DNA of 57,079 bases from CAIWGV01 sp964515175 (GCA_964515175.1 CAZEUR010000003.1:1-57079), one strand, 5' to 3'; positions 33,455 to 43,103 are shown, numbered from the stretch's first letter. Numbers and translations: made by a program. The notes: a model not told the origin generated them from the sequence alone.

Positions 33455-36400
33455 ATGAGTAGAGAGCTGCAAAAAGTTTTGGGGCAAGTTGTTACCCCGA
33501 ATAATTTCGGGGAGATTAAAATCTCCATTGCGAGCCCGGAGCGTATTAAATCGTGGTCTTTTGGAGAAGTAAAAAAACCGGAAACCATTAACTATCGTAC
33601 CTTTAAGCCCGAAAAAGATGGTCTTTTCTGTGCCCGTATTTTTGGTCCCGTAAAGGACTATGAATGTTCTTGTGGTAAGTATCGCCGCTTGAAATTCCGC
33701 GGTGTTGTGTGTGAGAAGTGCGGTGTAGAGGTTACTCTCTCTAAGGTTCGTCGAGAACGCATGGGGCACATTGATTTGGCTGCTCCTGTTGCTCATATTT
33801 GGTTTTTGAAGTCTCTTCCCAGCCGTACGGGCATGCTGCTTGATATGACTTTGAAAGATTTGGAACGCATTCTTTATTTTGAAAACTACGTGGTTCTAGA
33901 TCCCGGTTTGACTTCTTTGAAGAAGAATCAGCTGTTGTCCGAAGAGGAATTTGCGGATGCACAGGATAAGTTTGGAGAGGATGCCTTTACGGCTCAGATC
34001 GGAGCAGAAGCTCTGAATACTCTTCTGTCTTCTTTGGACTTAAAAAAAGAACAAGAAGAACTACGCCAGGAGTTAAAAGAGGGCACGTCAGAAGCGCGCC
34101 GGAAGAAGGTTGTGAAGCGTTTAAAGATTGTGGAAGCTTTCTTGGAATCTGGATCAAAACCCGAATGGATGATTTTAAAGGTTCTGCCTGTTATATCGCC
34201 GGATCTACGGCCTTTGGTGCCGCTAGATGGGGGGCGTTTTGCCACCTCAGACTTGAACGATCTCTATCGTCGGGTGATAAACAGAAACAATCGTTTAAAG
34301 AGACTGCTTGAACTTAAAGCCCCTGATATCATTGTGCGCAATGAAAAGCGTATGTTGCAGGAATCTGTAGACGCTTTGTTTGATAACGGTCGTCGGGGAC
34401 GCGTGATTACGGGAACCAATAAGCGTCCTTTGAAGTCACTTTCCGATATGTTGAAAGGAAAGCAAGGGCGTTTCCGTCAAAACCTTCTCGGAAAACGTGT
34501 GGACTATTCCGGTCGTTCCGTGATCGTGGTAGGTCCTGAGCTGAAGCTACATCAGTGTGGATTGCCTAAGAAGATGGCTCTAGAGCTTTTCAAGCCTTTC
34601 ATTTATTCCAAACTAGAGAAATACGGTATCGTGCCAACGGTTAAGGCAGCGAAGAAGCTAGTGGAAAAAGAACGTCCCGAAGTTTGGGATATCTTGGAAG
34701 AAGTAATCCGGGAACACCCTGTTCTTTTGAACCGTGCCCCCACGCTTCACCGTTTAGGGATTCAGGCTTTTGAGCCGATTCTTGTGGAAGGAAAAGCCAT
34801 TCAATTACATCCTCTCGTATGTGCTGCCTTTAACGCAGACTTTGATGGAGACCAAATGGCTGTTCACGTGCCACTCTCTTTGGAGGCGCAATTGGAAGCT
34901 CGCGTGTTGATGATGTCTACCAATAACATCCTCAGCCCTGCAAACGGTCGTCCTGTGATTGTTCCTACAAAAGACATTGTTTTAGGACTTTACTATTTGA
35001 CGAACGAGAGACCCAACCAAAAGGGCGAAGGTATGAGCTTTGCGTCTATTGGAGAAATCGAACGGGCTTTGGAAGATAATGTTGTTTCTTTGCATGCAAA
35101 GATCAAGGCGCGCTACGAAGGAGTAGACGAGCATGGCAATTCAAAAATTGTACGGATAGACACAACTCCCGGCAGGATGATTTTGTCTGAAATTTTCCCC
35201 CGTCATAAAGATCTGGACTTCAGCCTCATCAATCGTTTGATCACGTCAAAAGAGATTACCTCTTTGCTAGATGCGGTCTATCGCCATTGTGGGCAAAAAG
35301 AAACCGTTGTGTTCGCGGATCGGGTGATGAAGCTTGGGTTCCGTTGGTTGACACTCTCTGGTATTTCTTTTGGTATGGATGATCTTGTGATTCCAAAGGC
35401 AAAAGAAAAGCTTATTAAGGAAACTCAAGCAAAAGTGACGGAATACGAGCAGCAATATCTTGATGGTCTTATCACGCAGGGAGAAAAATACAACAAGGTT
35501 GTGGATATCTGGTCTCAGTGTGGTGATCTTGTTGCCAATGAAATGATGAAAGAAATCGCAACTGTTGCTGATGATAGGCCTTTGAATTCCGTTTACATGA
35601 TGGCCCATTCTGGGGCTCGTGGATCGCCAGCTCAGATGAAGCAGTTGGCAGGTATGCGTGGATTGATGGCCAAACCATCAGGTGAAATCATTGAAACACC
35701 AATCATCTCTAACTTTAAAGAAGGTTTGACCGTTCTTGAGTACTTTAACTCAACCCACGGAGCGCGTAAGGGGCTTTCCGATACAGCCTTGAAGACAGCA
35801 AATTCAGGATATCTGACTCGCCGTCTTGTGGATGTGGCCCAGGATTGTGTGGTCGTTGAAGATGATTGTGGAACCACAAAGGGTATTACCATCAGATCTG
35901 TGACAGAGGGTGGAAATATTATCGTTCCTTTGAGCGACCGTATTTTGGGCCGTGTTCCTGTGGAAGATATCGTGGATCCTTTGTCTGGCGAGATGATTGT
36001 ACAAGGTGGACAGCTCATTGATGAGGCGATCGTCGAACGCTTGAGTCTCACCAATATTGATAGCATTTTGATGCGTTCTGGGCTCACATGTGAGACAGAG
36101 AGAGGTATTTGTGCCGCTTGCTATGGTCGTGACCTCGCACGAGGAACGAAGGTGAATAAAGGAGAGGCCGTTGGTGTTATTGCGGCCCAGTCCATTGGTG
36201 AGCCTGGAACACAGTTGACCATGAGAACGTTCCATATCGGAGGAACGGCGCAAGGGGCCATGGAAGAATCCAGTATGGACTCTCCTTGTGAAGGAACGAT
36301 TGTTATTAAGAATAAAAACCTTATCTCTCTTGAGGATGGCACGAAAGTAGTTATGGGCCGTTATACAGAAATTGTTGTTCTGGATAGTCAAAACAGAGAA

Positions 36401-37624
36401 AAGGTTTCTCGTCGTTTGGTTTATGGATCGAAAGTTTTGGTGGAAGATGGCCAGAAGGTAAAGATGGGTCAGAAGTTAGCCATGTGGGATCCTTATACGA
36501 TTCCAATTCTCACAGAATGTGATGGTGTGGCGGGCTTTGTTGATCTTATTGATGGCGCCTCTGTTCGAGATGTGGTGGACGAAGAAACAGGAATTGCCAA
36601 CCGTGTTGTCGTGGACTGGCGTTCTGGATCCAAGGCTGCAACCTTGAAACCACGAGTGGTTATTAAGGGTAAGGATGGAGACACTTTGATGCTAGCCAAT
36701 GGTCTGGAAGCTCGATACTTCTTGCCTGTGGATGCAATTCTAACCGTTGAAAATGGTCAGAAAGTAAAAGCAGGAGATGTGCTCGCTCGTATTCCTCGGG
36801 AATCTTCAAAGACTCGAGATATTACGGGAGGATTGCCGCGGGTAATTGAGTTGTTTGAAGCTCGTATTCCGAAAGAATTTGGTATCATCTCTGAGTGTTC
36901 AGGGCGTGTTGAGTTTGGAAAAGACTATAAGGCAAAGCGTCGCATTGTAGTGACACCAGAGGATACGAACCTACAACCTGTGGAATATTTGATTCCGAAA
37001 GGACGCCATGTGTCCGTTCGGGAGGGTGACTATGTCCAGAAGGGAGACCTTTTGATGGATGGAAAGCCTGTTCCGCACGATATTTTGCGTATTTTGGGTG
37101 TAGAAGCTTTGGCGGAATACCTAGTGGCAGAAATTCAGTCTATTTATCGCCTCCAAGGTGTGAAGATTGATGATAAGCACATTGAAGTGGTTATCCGTCG
37201 AATGCTTCAGAAGGTGGAAATTACGGATGCAGGGGATACAACATTCATGGTAGGTGAGGAGGTCAATGAAATGGAACTCATTGAAATCAATAAAACTATG
37301 GAGAAAGAGGGTCTTCGCGCGGCAGTAAGCCGACCCGTCTTGCAAGGGATCATGAAAGCATCTCTTCAGACGAGCTCCTTCTTCTCAGCAGCTTCCTTCC
37401 AGGAAACAACCCGAGTCCTTACAGAGGCGGCTGTGTCTGGTAAGGCAGATAAGCTGATTGGGCTCAAAGAAAACGTGATTGTGGGACGCCTCATTCCAGC
37501 AGGAACAGGTGCTATTCTCCGAGATTATAAGAAGTTAGCTGCAGACAGAGACACTTCTGGTCGTGAATTGCGGGATAGCAAAGAAACCGTTATTATCGAT
37601 GAATTGCCCTCTCTGAGTGCGTAA
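33455..37624 (+). CDS. rpoC: DNA-directed RNA polymerase subunit beta'
   Basis: 1389 residues. The N-terminal zinc site is CSCGKYRRLKFRGVVCEKCG. The catalytic Mg-binding motif is NADFDGDQMAVH. The second zinc site runs from CETERGICAACYGRDLARG. The trigger-loop region (MAKPSGEIIETPI) is intact. The last gene of the rif-region operon; a strong hairpin terminator follows. Confidence 0.98.
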   Translation: MSRELQKVLGQVVTPNNFGEIKISIASPERIKSWSFGEVKKPETINYRTFKPEKDGLFCARIFGPVKDYECSCGKYRRLKFRGVVCEKCGVEVTLSKVRRERMGHIDLAAPVAHIWFLKSLPSRTGMLLDMTLKDLERILYFENYVVLDPGLTSLKKNQLLSEEEFADAQDKFGEDAFTAQIGAEALNTLLSSLDLKKEQEELRQELKEGTSEARRKKVVKRLKIVEAFLESGSKPEWMILKVLPVISPDLRPLVPLDGGRFATSDLNDLYRRVINRNNRLKRLLELKAPDIIVRNEKRMLQESVDALFDNGRRGRVITGTNKRPLKSLSDMLKGKQGRFRQNLLGKRVDYSGRSVIVVGPELKLHQCGLPKKMALELFKPFIYSKLEKYGIVPTVKAAKKLVEKERPEVWDILEEVIREHPVLLNRAPTLHRLGIQAFEPILVEGKAIQLHPLVCAAFNADFDGDQMAVHVPLSLEAQLEARVLMMSTNNILSPANGRPVIVPTKDIVLGLYYLTNERPNQKGEGMSFASIGEIERALEDNVVSLHAKIKARYEGVDEHGNSKIVRIDTTPGRMILSEIFPRHKDLDFSLINRLITSKEITSLLDAVYRHCGQKETVVFADRVMKLGFRWLTLSGISFGMDDLVIPKAKEKLIKETQAKVTEYEQQYLDGLITQGEKYNKVVDIWSQCGDLVANEMMKEIATVADDRPLNSVYMMAHSGARGSPAQMKQLAGMRGLMAKPSGEIIETPIISNFKEGLTVLEYFNSTHGARKGLSDTALKTANSGYLTRRLVDVAQDCVVVEDDCGTTKGITIRSVTEGGNIIVPLSDRILGRVPVEDIVDPLSGEMIVQGGQLIDEAIVERLSLTNIDSILMRSGLTCETERGICAACYGRDLARGTKVNKGEAVGVIAAQSIGEPGTQLTMRTFHIGGTAQGAMEESSMDSPCEGTIVIKNKNLISLEDGTKVVMGRYTEIVVLDSQNREKVSRRLVYGSKVLVEDGQKVKMGQKLAMWDPYTIPILTECDGVAGFVDLIDGASVRDVVDEETGIANRVVVDWRSGSKAATLKPRVVIKGKDGDTLMLANGLEARYFLPVDAILTVENGQKVKAGDVLARIPRESSKTRDITGGLPRVIELFEARIPKEFGIISECSGRVEFGKDYKAKRRIVVTPEDTNLQPVEYLIPKGRHVSVREGDYVQKGDLLMDGKPVPHDILRILGVEALAEYLVAEIQSIYRLQGVKIDDKHIEVVIRRMLQKVEITDAGDTTFMVGEEVNEMELIEINKTMEKEGLRAAVSRPVLQGIMKASLQTSSFFSAASFQETTRVLTEAAVSGKADKLIGLKENVIVGRLIPAGTGAILRDYKKLAADRDTSGRELRDSKETVIIDELPSLSA

Positions 37625-37642
37625 AACTATTCAACGTTGAAG

Positions 37643-37677
37643 CGCCACCCCTCCATTGATGGGGTGGCGTTTTTGTT
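37643..37677 (+). terminator. Intrinsic terminator after rpoC
   Basis: A perfect 9 bp GC-rich stem, CGCCACCCC (37643-37651) with GGGGTGGCG (37661-37669), a 9 nt loop, then TTTTTGTTTT. It starts 18 bp after the rpoC stop. Confidence 0.92.
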
Positions 37678-37679
37678 TT

Positions 37680-38004
37680 GGAAAAGCTTGACGTTTGCAG
37701 ATTGTCTGTGAGATGCTTTGGGGGAGTAAAAGACTGCTCTTAATTTTCTGAAAATTTTTCAGGCAAAAGAACGTTCTGCTGGGGTTTCTGTAAACTAGTT
37801 AATTTTAGACACGTAAATCGAACTTCATAGTTTAAATGGGAGCATTTTCTTATGAGGGGGTGTGATCCAGCCTCTTGACAGCTCAATGAATTAGAATTAC
37901 TTAAGAAGAATGATTTTAAGTTCCTACACTAAGAATTTGTGTTTTCTCTATAAGCGATAAGGCTTTTACCTTTTATAGCTAGTCTTGTGGCACAGAAAGA
38001 TTAG
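37680..38004. other. Non-coding stretch upstream of the csaA remnant
   Basis: I find no gene here. A TTGACA at 37875 has only a weak -10 partner (TACTTA at 37898). A short inverted repeat CTGAAA/TTTCAG occurs near 37750-37765. No tRNA or known small RNA was recognised. Confidence 0.5.
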
Positions 38005-38343
38005 AAGTTATATATCCTCATCATTAGTTATGAAGGTTTTTCTAAGGTTGAATTACGTTCTGGAGTTGTGGTCAAAGCAGAGGAGTTTCAAAAGCCTGCT
38101 TATAAAATATGGGTGGATTTTGGCGATGAAATTGGCATTAAACAAGCATCCACCCAAGTTACAAAGCACTATACATCTGAAACTCTCATGGGTCGATTGG
38201 TGATTGGCTGTATTAATCTTGCGCCCCGAAACATTGCAGGGTTCATGTCGGAGTTTTTGTTGGTTGGATTTCCTGATAGCTCTGGTGCTGTCTGTCTTGT
38301 AACAGCGGATCCTGTTGTGCCTAGAGGACAAAAGCTTTTCTAG
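38005..38343 (+). pseudogene. csaA: CsaA-like tRNA-binding-domain protein lacking a canonical start codon
   Basis: The frame reads ISYEGFSKVELRSG, then VVVKAEEFQKPAYKIWVDFG, then DEIGIKQAS and NIAGFMSEFLLVGFPD. It is a clear match to CsaA, a dimeric export-related chaperone with a tRNA-binding OB fold. Usual length is about 110 residues; here about 110 codons remain to the stop. No ATG, GTG or TTG occurs before Val22 of this frame: the expected start is ATC/ATT (38014-38025). About three residues are missing before KPAY compared with other CsaA proteins. An ATG at 38030 is in another frame, joined only by a -1 slip in a run of five T. Either an inactive gene, an ATT/ATC start, or a sequence error. 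Confidence 0.6.
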
Positions 38344-38361
38344 AAGATAGCCTGTTATCCC

Positions 38362-38407
38362 GTCGTCATTTCTAGGGGCGCATCCGGAGATCCCTGGGAA
38401 TGACGAC
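38362..38407. repeat. Palindromic repeat-like element
   Basis: A 16 bp imperfect inverted repeat, GTCGTCATTTCTAGGG with CCCTGGGAATGACGAC, with only two mismatched (G-T type) positions, around a 14 nt loop. Its form resembles the dispersed palindromic repeats with GTCATTCC...GGAATGAC ends found in many alphaproteobacterial genomes. Only one copy is seen in this window, and it may also act as a terminator for csaA. Confidence 0.6.
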
Positions 38408-38491
38408 ACGGTTAATAACTTTTTGGAAGGGGTATTAAATTCCTAAAACCTCAAATTATCATAAAAATTTCAACTTTTTTGCAAAATACTC

Positions 38492-38520
38492 TTGACGAAA
38501 CCTTACGCTCTGCCTATTAT
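38492..38520 (+). promoter_or_regulatory. Promoter of the rpsL (str) operon
   Basis: TTGACG (38492-38497) and TATTAT (38515-38520) with an ideal 17 bp spacer, 86 bp upstream of rpsL. It is the best sigma70-type match in the window by eye. Confidence 0.75.
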
Positions 38521-38606
38521 GCGGGACGTTAACTAGTGTTTGAGTCTCTTTATTGACCTCGAAAATGTCAGAAGAGATTGTTTTTTTATTTAGATTTAGG
38601 TGAGTA

Positions 38607-38978
38607 ATGCCGACCATTAACCAGTTGATTCGCAAGCCACGTCGTAAACCCGTTTATCGGGATAAGGTTCCGGCTTTGAAGGAATGCCCTCAGAAGAGAG
38701 GCGTTTGTACCCGTGTGACCACAACAAAACCAAAGAAGCCAAACTCGGCTTTCCGGAAGATTGCGCGTATTCGTTTGACGAATGGCCATGAGGTGACTGG
38801 ATACATTCCTGGAGAAGGGCATAACTTGCAAGAACACTCTGTTGTTTTGATCAGAGGTGGTCGTGTAAAGGACTTGCCAGGTGTTCGTTATCATATCATT
38901 CGTGGAACCTTGGATACCCAAGGTGTTAAAGAGCGTAAGCAAGGCCGTTCCGTATACGGCTGTAAGCGTCCAAAGTAA
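38607..38978 (+). CDS. rpsL: 30S ribosomal protein S12
   Basis: Decoding-centre protein, 123 residues. TTTKPKKPNSAFRK carries the wild-type Lys (E. coli Lys42), and GRVKDLPGVRYH carries the second (Lys87), so no classic streptomycin-resistance change is seen. First gene of the str operon. Confidence 0.98.
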   Translation: MPTINQLIRKPRRKPVYRDKVPALKECPQKRGVCTRVTTTKPKKPNSAFRKIARIRLTNGHEVTGYIPGEGHNLQEHSVVLIRGGRVKDLPGVRYHIIRGTLDTQGVKERKQGRSVYGCKRPK

Positions 38979-38988
38979 TAGGTGTTAA

Positions 38989-39459
38989 ATGTCTCGTCGT
39001 CGTGCCGCAGAAAAACGTGAAATTCTTCCCGATCCAAAGTTCGGGGATAAGGTTGTTGCAAAGTTTGCCAATAGTCTCATGACTCGTGGAAAGAAATCTT
39101 TGGCAGAAAACATCCTTTATGGAGCGTTCGATATCATTCAAAAGAAGTTGGATCGCAATTGTCTTGAGGTTTTCAAGGATGCTTTGGCAAACGTTCGTCC
39201 AGATGTTGAGGTTCGTTCTCGTCGTGTGGGAGGGGCCACGTATCAGGTGCCGACTCCTGTTCCAGGAAACCGGTCTCAAGCTTTGGCTATTCGTTGGATC
39301 ATTGCTATGGCATCCAAGCGGGGCGAAAAGACTATGACAGAAAAAGTTGCTGGTGAATTGATGGATGCTGCCAATAATCGTGGCTCTGCTGTCAAGAAGC
39401 GGGAAGATACCCACAAAATGGCGGATGCAAACCGCGCTTTTGCTCATTATCGGTGGTAG
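38989..39459 (+). CDS. rpsG: 30S ribosomal protein S7
   Basis: Nucleates assembly of the 30S head, 156 residues, usual length. Opening MSRRRAAEKREILPDPKFGD and the end ANRAFAHYRW are conserved. It ends with two consecutive TAG codons, 6 bp before fusA. Confidence 0.98.
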   Translation: MSRRRAAEKREILPDPKFGDKVVAKFANSLMTRGKKSLAENILYGAFDIIQKKLDRNCLEVFKDALANVRPDVEVRSRRVGGATYQVPTPVPGNRSQALAIRWIIAMASKRGEKTMTEKVAGELMDAANNRGSAVKKREDTHKMADANRAFAHYRW

Positions 39460-39465
39460 TAGAAA

Positions 39466-41541
39466 ATGGCTCGTCAAACCCCTCTCAATAAATACCGTAA
39501 CATAGGAATTATGGCCCACATTGATGCGGGCAAGACAACGACAACAGAGCGTATTCTTTACTACACAGGAAAGTCCCATAAAATTGGTGAGGTGCACGAT
39601 GGTGCGGCCACCATGGATTGGATGGAGCAAGAGCAAGAGCGGGGAATCACTATTACCTCTGCGGCAACAACTTGTTTTTGGAATGATTACCGTATCAACA
39701 TTATCGATACTCCCGGCCACGTAGATTTTACGATCGAAGTTGAGCGGTCTTTACGGGTGCTCGATGGCGCTGTGGCTGTGTTTGACAGTGTGGCAGGAGT
39801 TGAGCCTCAATCTGAGACTGTGTGGCGTCAGGCCAATAAATATCACGTACCACGCATGTGTTTTGTGAACAAAATGGACCGTATCGGAGCAAATTTCTAC
39901 CGCTGTGTGGAAATGATCACTAGCCGTCTTGGGTCCGTTCCGTTGGTTCTTCATTTGCCTATTGGATCTGAATCTGAATTTTCCGGTCTTGTTGACCTTG
40001 TGAAAATGAAAGCCATTCGTTGGTTGGATTAGTCTTTGGGAGCAAAGTTTGTCTACGAAGAGATTCCGGCTGATTTGAAAGAAAAAGCAGCAGAATATCG
40101 CGCGAAGCTTATTGAGCTTGCAGTTGAGATGGACGATGAAGCGCTTGAAAAGTATTTAGAAGGGGAAGAGCCTTCTGAGGAAGTTCTGAAGAAATGTATC
40201 CGTAAGGGAACCATTGCTTTGAAGTTTGTGCCGGTTTTGTGTGGAAGTTCTTTCAAGAATAAGGGTGTTCAGCCTCTTCTGGATGCGGTTGTAGACTTCT
40301 TGCCGTCTCCGTTAGATATTGGATCTGTAAAGGCGACAACCCTTAAGGGAGATGAAGAAGTGGAGCGGAAAGCTTCTGATGATGAGCCTTTTTCTGCTTT
40401 GGCTTTCAAAATTATGAACGATCCTTTTGTGGGAACCTTGACATTTATTCGAGTTTATTCCGGAAAGATTGCTTGTGGAGATCAGGTTTTGAACTCAATT
40501 CGCGACCAAAAAGACAGAATTGGTCGCATGCTTCAGATGCACGCCAATAGTCGGGAAGATGTAAAAGAGGCTTATGCAGGTGACATCATCGCTTTGTGTG
40601 GGATGAAGTCTATTACAACAGGAGAGACTCTATGTGATCCTCTGAAGCCTGTGGTTTTGGAGCGTATGGAATTTCCAGATCCAGTGATTGAAGTGGCTGT
40701 TGAGCCAAAATCTAAGGCTGACCAAGAAAGAATGTCTATGGCCTTAAGTCGGTTGGCGGCAGAAGATCCTTCGTTCCGGGTGAGTGTGGATCATGAATCA
40801 GGTCAGACAGTGATTAAGGGGATGGGAGAGCTCCATCTTGAAATCATCGTGGATCGTATGAAGAGGGAATTTAAGGTGGAAGCAAACGTGGGGGCGCCTC
40901 AGGTTGCTTACCGTGAGACGTTAACGAAGCTTACTGAAATTGACTACACCCATAAAAAGCAAAGTGGTGGTGCGGGTCAATTTGGGCGCGTTAAGATTAT
41001 TTTTGAACCTTTAGAGCCCGGCAGCGGCTTTGTTTTTGAGAACAAGATTGTGGGAGGGGCTATCCCTCGGGAATATATTCCTGCTGTTGGAAAGGGAATT
41101 GAATCTGCTATGACATCTGGTCCTGTGGCCGGGTTCCCTCTTATTGATTTCAAAGCGAGCTTGATAGATGGGGCTTACCACGATGTGGATTCTAGCGCCC
41201 TGGCTTTCGAAATTGCGGGTCGTGCAGCTTTCCGTGAAGGGGCTACAAAGGCGAGCCCTCGATTGCTAGAGCCTATCATGAAGGTTGAAGTCGTGACGCC
41301 GGAAGACTATATGGGAGATATCATTGGAGATCTGAATAGTCGTCGTGGTCAGATCACAGGAATGGAAAGTCAAGCGAATGCGCGGGTTATTTCTGCTATG
41401 GTGCCCCTGGCTAGCATGTTTGGATACGTGAATAATTTGCGGTCCATGAGCCAAGGGCGCGCGCAGTATACAATGCAGTTTGATCACTATGAGCAAGTGC
41501 CGCAAGCTGTGGCGGAACAAGTAAAAGCAAAAGTAGCTTAG
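39466..41541 (+). pseudogene. fusA: Elongation factor G gene interrupted by an in-frame amber codon
   Basis: The frame from 39466 to 41541 encodes all of EF-G (691 codons plus stop), but codon 189 (40030-40032) is TAG. It lies where relatives have a Glu in W-x-D-E-SLGAKF, so one G-to-T change (GAG to TAG) explains it. The first part (188 residues) has G1 AHIDAGKTT, G3 DTPGHVDF and G4 NKMD. The second part holds G5 (CGSSFKNKG) and domains II-V. Neither piece would be a complete GTPase. A TTG at 40036 could start the second part, but no convincing ribosome site precedes it. Everything else is well conserved, which argues for a very recent change, readthrough or an error. UAG is used as a stop by tuf, nusG and rpsG here. 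Confidence 0.9.
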
Positions 41542-41542
41542 G

Positions 41543-42750
41543 AAGAGGAGTTAAGAAGAATGGCAAAAGCGAAATTTGAGAGAAAGAAGCCACATTGTAA
41601 CGTGGGAACGATAGGGCACGTGGACCACGGGAAGACGTCCTTGACAGCGGCGATTACAAAGATTTTGGCGAAGAAGGGATATGCAGAGTTCCGGGCTTAT
41701 GATCAGATTGACGCAGCGCCAGAAGAGAAAGCAAGAGGGATCACGATTTCAACGGCACACGTTGAATATGAAACAGACCCACGGCATTATGCGCATGTGG
41801 ATTGTCCAGGACACGCAGACTATGTAAAGAACATGATCACCGGAGCGGCGCAGATGGACGGAGCGATTTTGGTGGTATCAGCAGCAGATGGGCCTATGCC
41901 CCAGACACGTGAGCACATAGTGTTGGCGCGTCAGGTGGGAGTGCCTGCGTTGTGTGTGTTTTTGAACAAGTGCGACATGGTGGACGATCCAGAGTTGTTG
42001 GATTTGGTTGAGATGGAAGTGAGGGAGTTGCTGAGTCAGTACAATTTTCCTGGGGACGAAGTTCCGATCATCAGAGGATCTGCGTTGTGTGCATTGGAAG
42101 ATAAGAACCCCGAGTTGGGAGAGAATGCAATTTTGAAGTTGATGGAGAGCGTAGACAGCTATATTCCACAACCTAAGAGAGACATCGACAAGCCGTTTTT
42201 GATGCCTGTAGAGGATGTGTTTTCAATATCTGGTCGAGGAACAGTAGTGACCGGAAGAATCGAGCAAGGTGTTGTGAAGGTTGGAGAAGAGATCGAGATT
42301 ATCGGGATCAAGCCAACAGTGAAGACGGTGGTGACTGGTGTGGAGATGTTCCGTAAGTTGCTGGATCGAGGAGAAGCGGGAGACAACGTTGGGCTTCTTT
42401 TGAGGGGGACGAAGAGAGAAGATGTGGAGCGTGGGCAAGTAATGGCAGCGCCCGGGAGCATCAAGCCACACACGAAGTTTATGTGTGAGGCGTATATCTT
42501 GACGAAGGAAGAAGGAGGGCGTCATACACCATTCTTCACGAACTATCGTCCACAGTTTTATTTCAGAACGACAGATGTGACCGGACAAGTAGTTTTGCCA
42601 GCCGGGACAGAGATGGTAATGCCTGGAGATAACATAACAATGGAAGTGCAATTGATAGCGCCCATTGCGATGAATGAAGGGCTTCGCTTTGCGATCAGAG
42701 AAGGTGGTCGTACGGTTGGTGCCGGCGTTGTCTCTAAAATTATTGAGTAG
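41543..42750 (+). repeat. Long direct repeat, copy 2 (tuf gene and its ribosome site)
   Basis: Same 1208 bp as 24596-25803. Flanking sequence diverges at once on both sides (GG against CC upstream; the base after the stop codon also differs). Confidence 0.9.
41560..42750 (+). CDS. tuf: Translation elongation factor Tu, copy 2
   Basis: 396 residues, identical in translation to copy 1. It occupies the standard place after fusA in the str operon (compare E. coli tufA) and lies 18 bp after the fusA stop. G1-G4 motifs are intact. Codon 1 is preceded by GAGGAG. Confidence 0.98.
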   Translation: MAKAKFERKKPHCNVGTIGHVDHGKTSLTAAITKILAKKGYAEFRAYDQIDAAPEEKARGITISTAHVEYETDPRHYAHVDCPGHADYVKNMITGAAQMDGAILVVSAADGPMPQTREHIVLARQVGVPALCVFLNKCDMVDDPELLDLVEMEVRELLSQYNFPGDEVPIIRGSALCALEDKNPELGENAILKLMESVDSYIPQPKRDIDKPFLMPVEDVFSISGRGTVVTGRIEQGVVKVGEEIEIIGIKPTVKTVVTGVEMFRKLLDRGEAGDNVGLLLRGTKREDVERGQVMAAPGSIKPHTKFMCEAYILTKEEGGRHTPFFTNYRPQFYFRTTDVTGQVVLPAGTEMVMPGDNITMEVQLIAPIAMNEGLRFAIREGGRTVGAGVVSKIIE

Positions 42751-42782
42751 CATTAGAAAATACGGGATGAGGGTAAAGTAAA

Positions 42783-43091
42783 ATGGAAGGACAGAAGATA
42801 CGGATTCGATTGAGGGCTTACGACTATCGCATGTTGGATCAGTCTGCTCATGAGATTGTAGATACGGCGCGCCGTACAGGAGCGTTGGTGTGTGGACCGA
42901 TTCCTTTACCCACGGCGATTCAAAAATTTACGGTGAATCGTGGGCCTCACATTGATAAGAAGGCGCGGGAACAGTTTGAAATTCGTACCCACAAGCGCGT
43001 TTTGGACATTGTTGATTGGACACCTCAGACGGTGGACGCTCTAATGAAATTAGAGTTGGCCTCTGGTGTTGATGTTGAAATTAAGCTGTAG
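42783..43091 (+). CDS. rpsJ: 30S ribosomal protein S10
   Basis: 30S head protein that in other bacteria also acts as NusE with NusG and NusB in antitermination. 102 residues. The opening QKIRIRLRAYDYRMLDQSA and the loop GPIPLPTAIQKFTVNRGPH are conserved. First gene of the S10 cluster, 32 bp after tuf with no separate promoter seen. Confidence 0.98.
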   Translation: MEGQKIRIRLRAYDYRMLDQSAHEIVDTARRTGALVCGPIPLPTAIQKFTVNRGPHIDKKAREQFEIRTHKRVLDIVDWTPQTVDALMKLELASGVDVEIKL

Positions 43092-43103
43092 GAGCATTTC
43101 TAA

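Noticed and set aside
35804..36391. 195-codon open frame opposite rpoC
   Set aside because: Shadow frame of rpoC; composition follows the complement of rpoC codons.
38068..38343. GTG-started short form of CsaA (91 residues)
   Set aside because: It would remove the conserved first strand (FSKVELRSG) of the OB fold and has no ribosome site, so it is not a convincing functional start.
40030..40032. UAG reassigned to an amino acid in this organism
   Set aside because: Both tuf copies, nusG, rpsG, rpsC and pntAb end at TAG in normal places, so general reassignment is not supported; the fusA codon is an isolated case.
42223..42753. Long open frame on the strand opposite tuf (also at 25276-25704 and 24931-25224)
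   Set aside because: It is a shadow of the conserved tuf coding sequence, with no ribosome site and no recognisable protein features.
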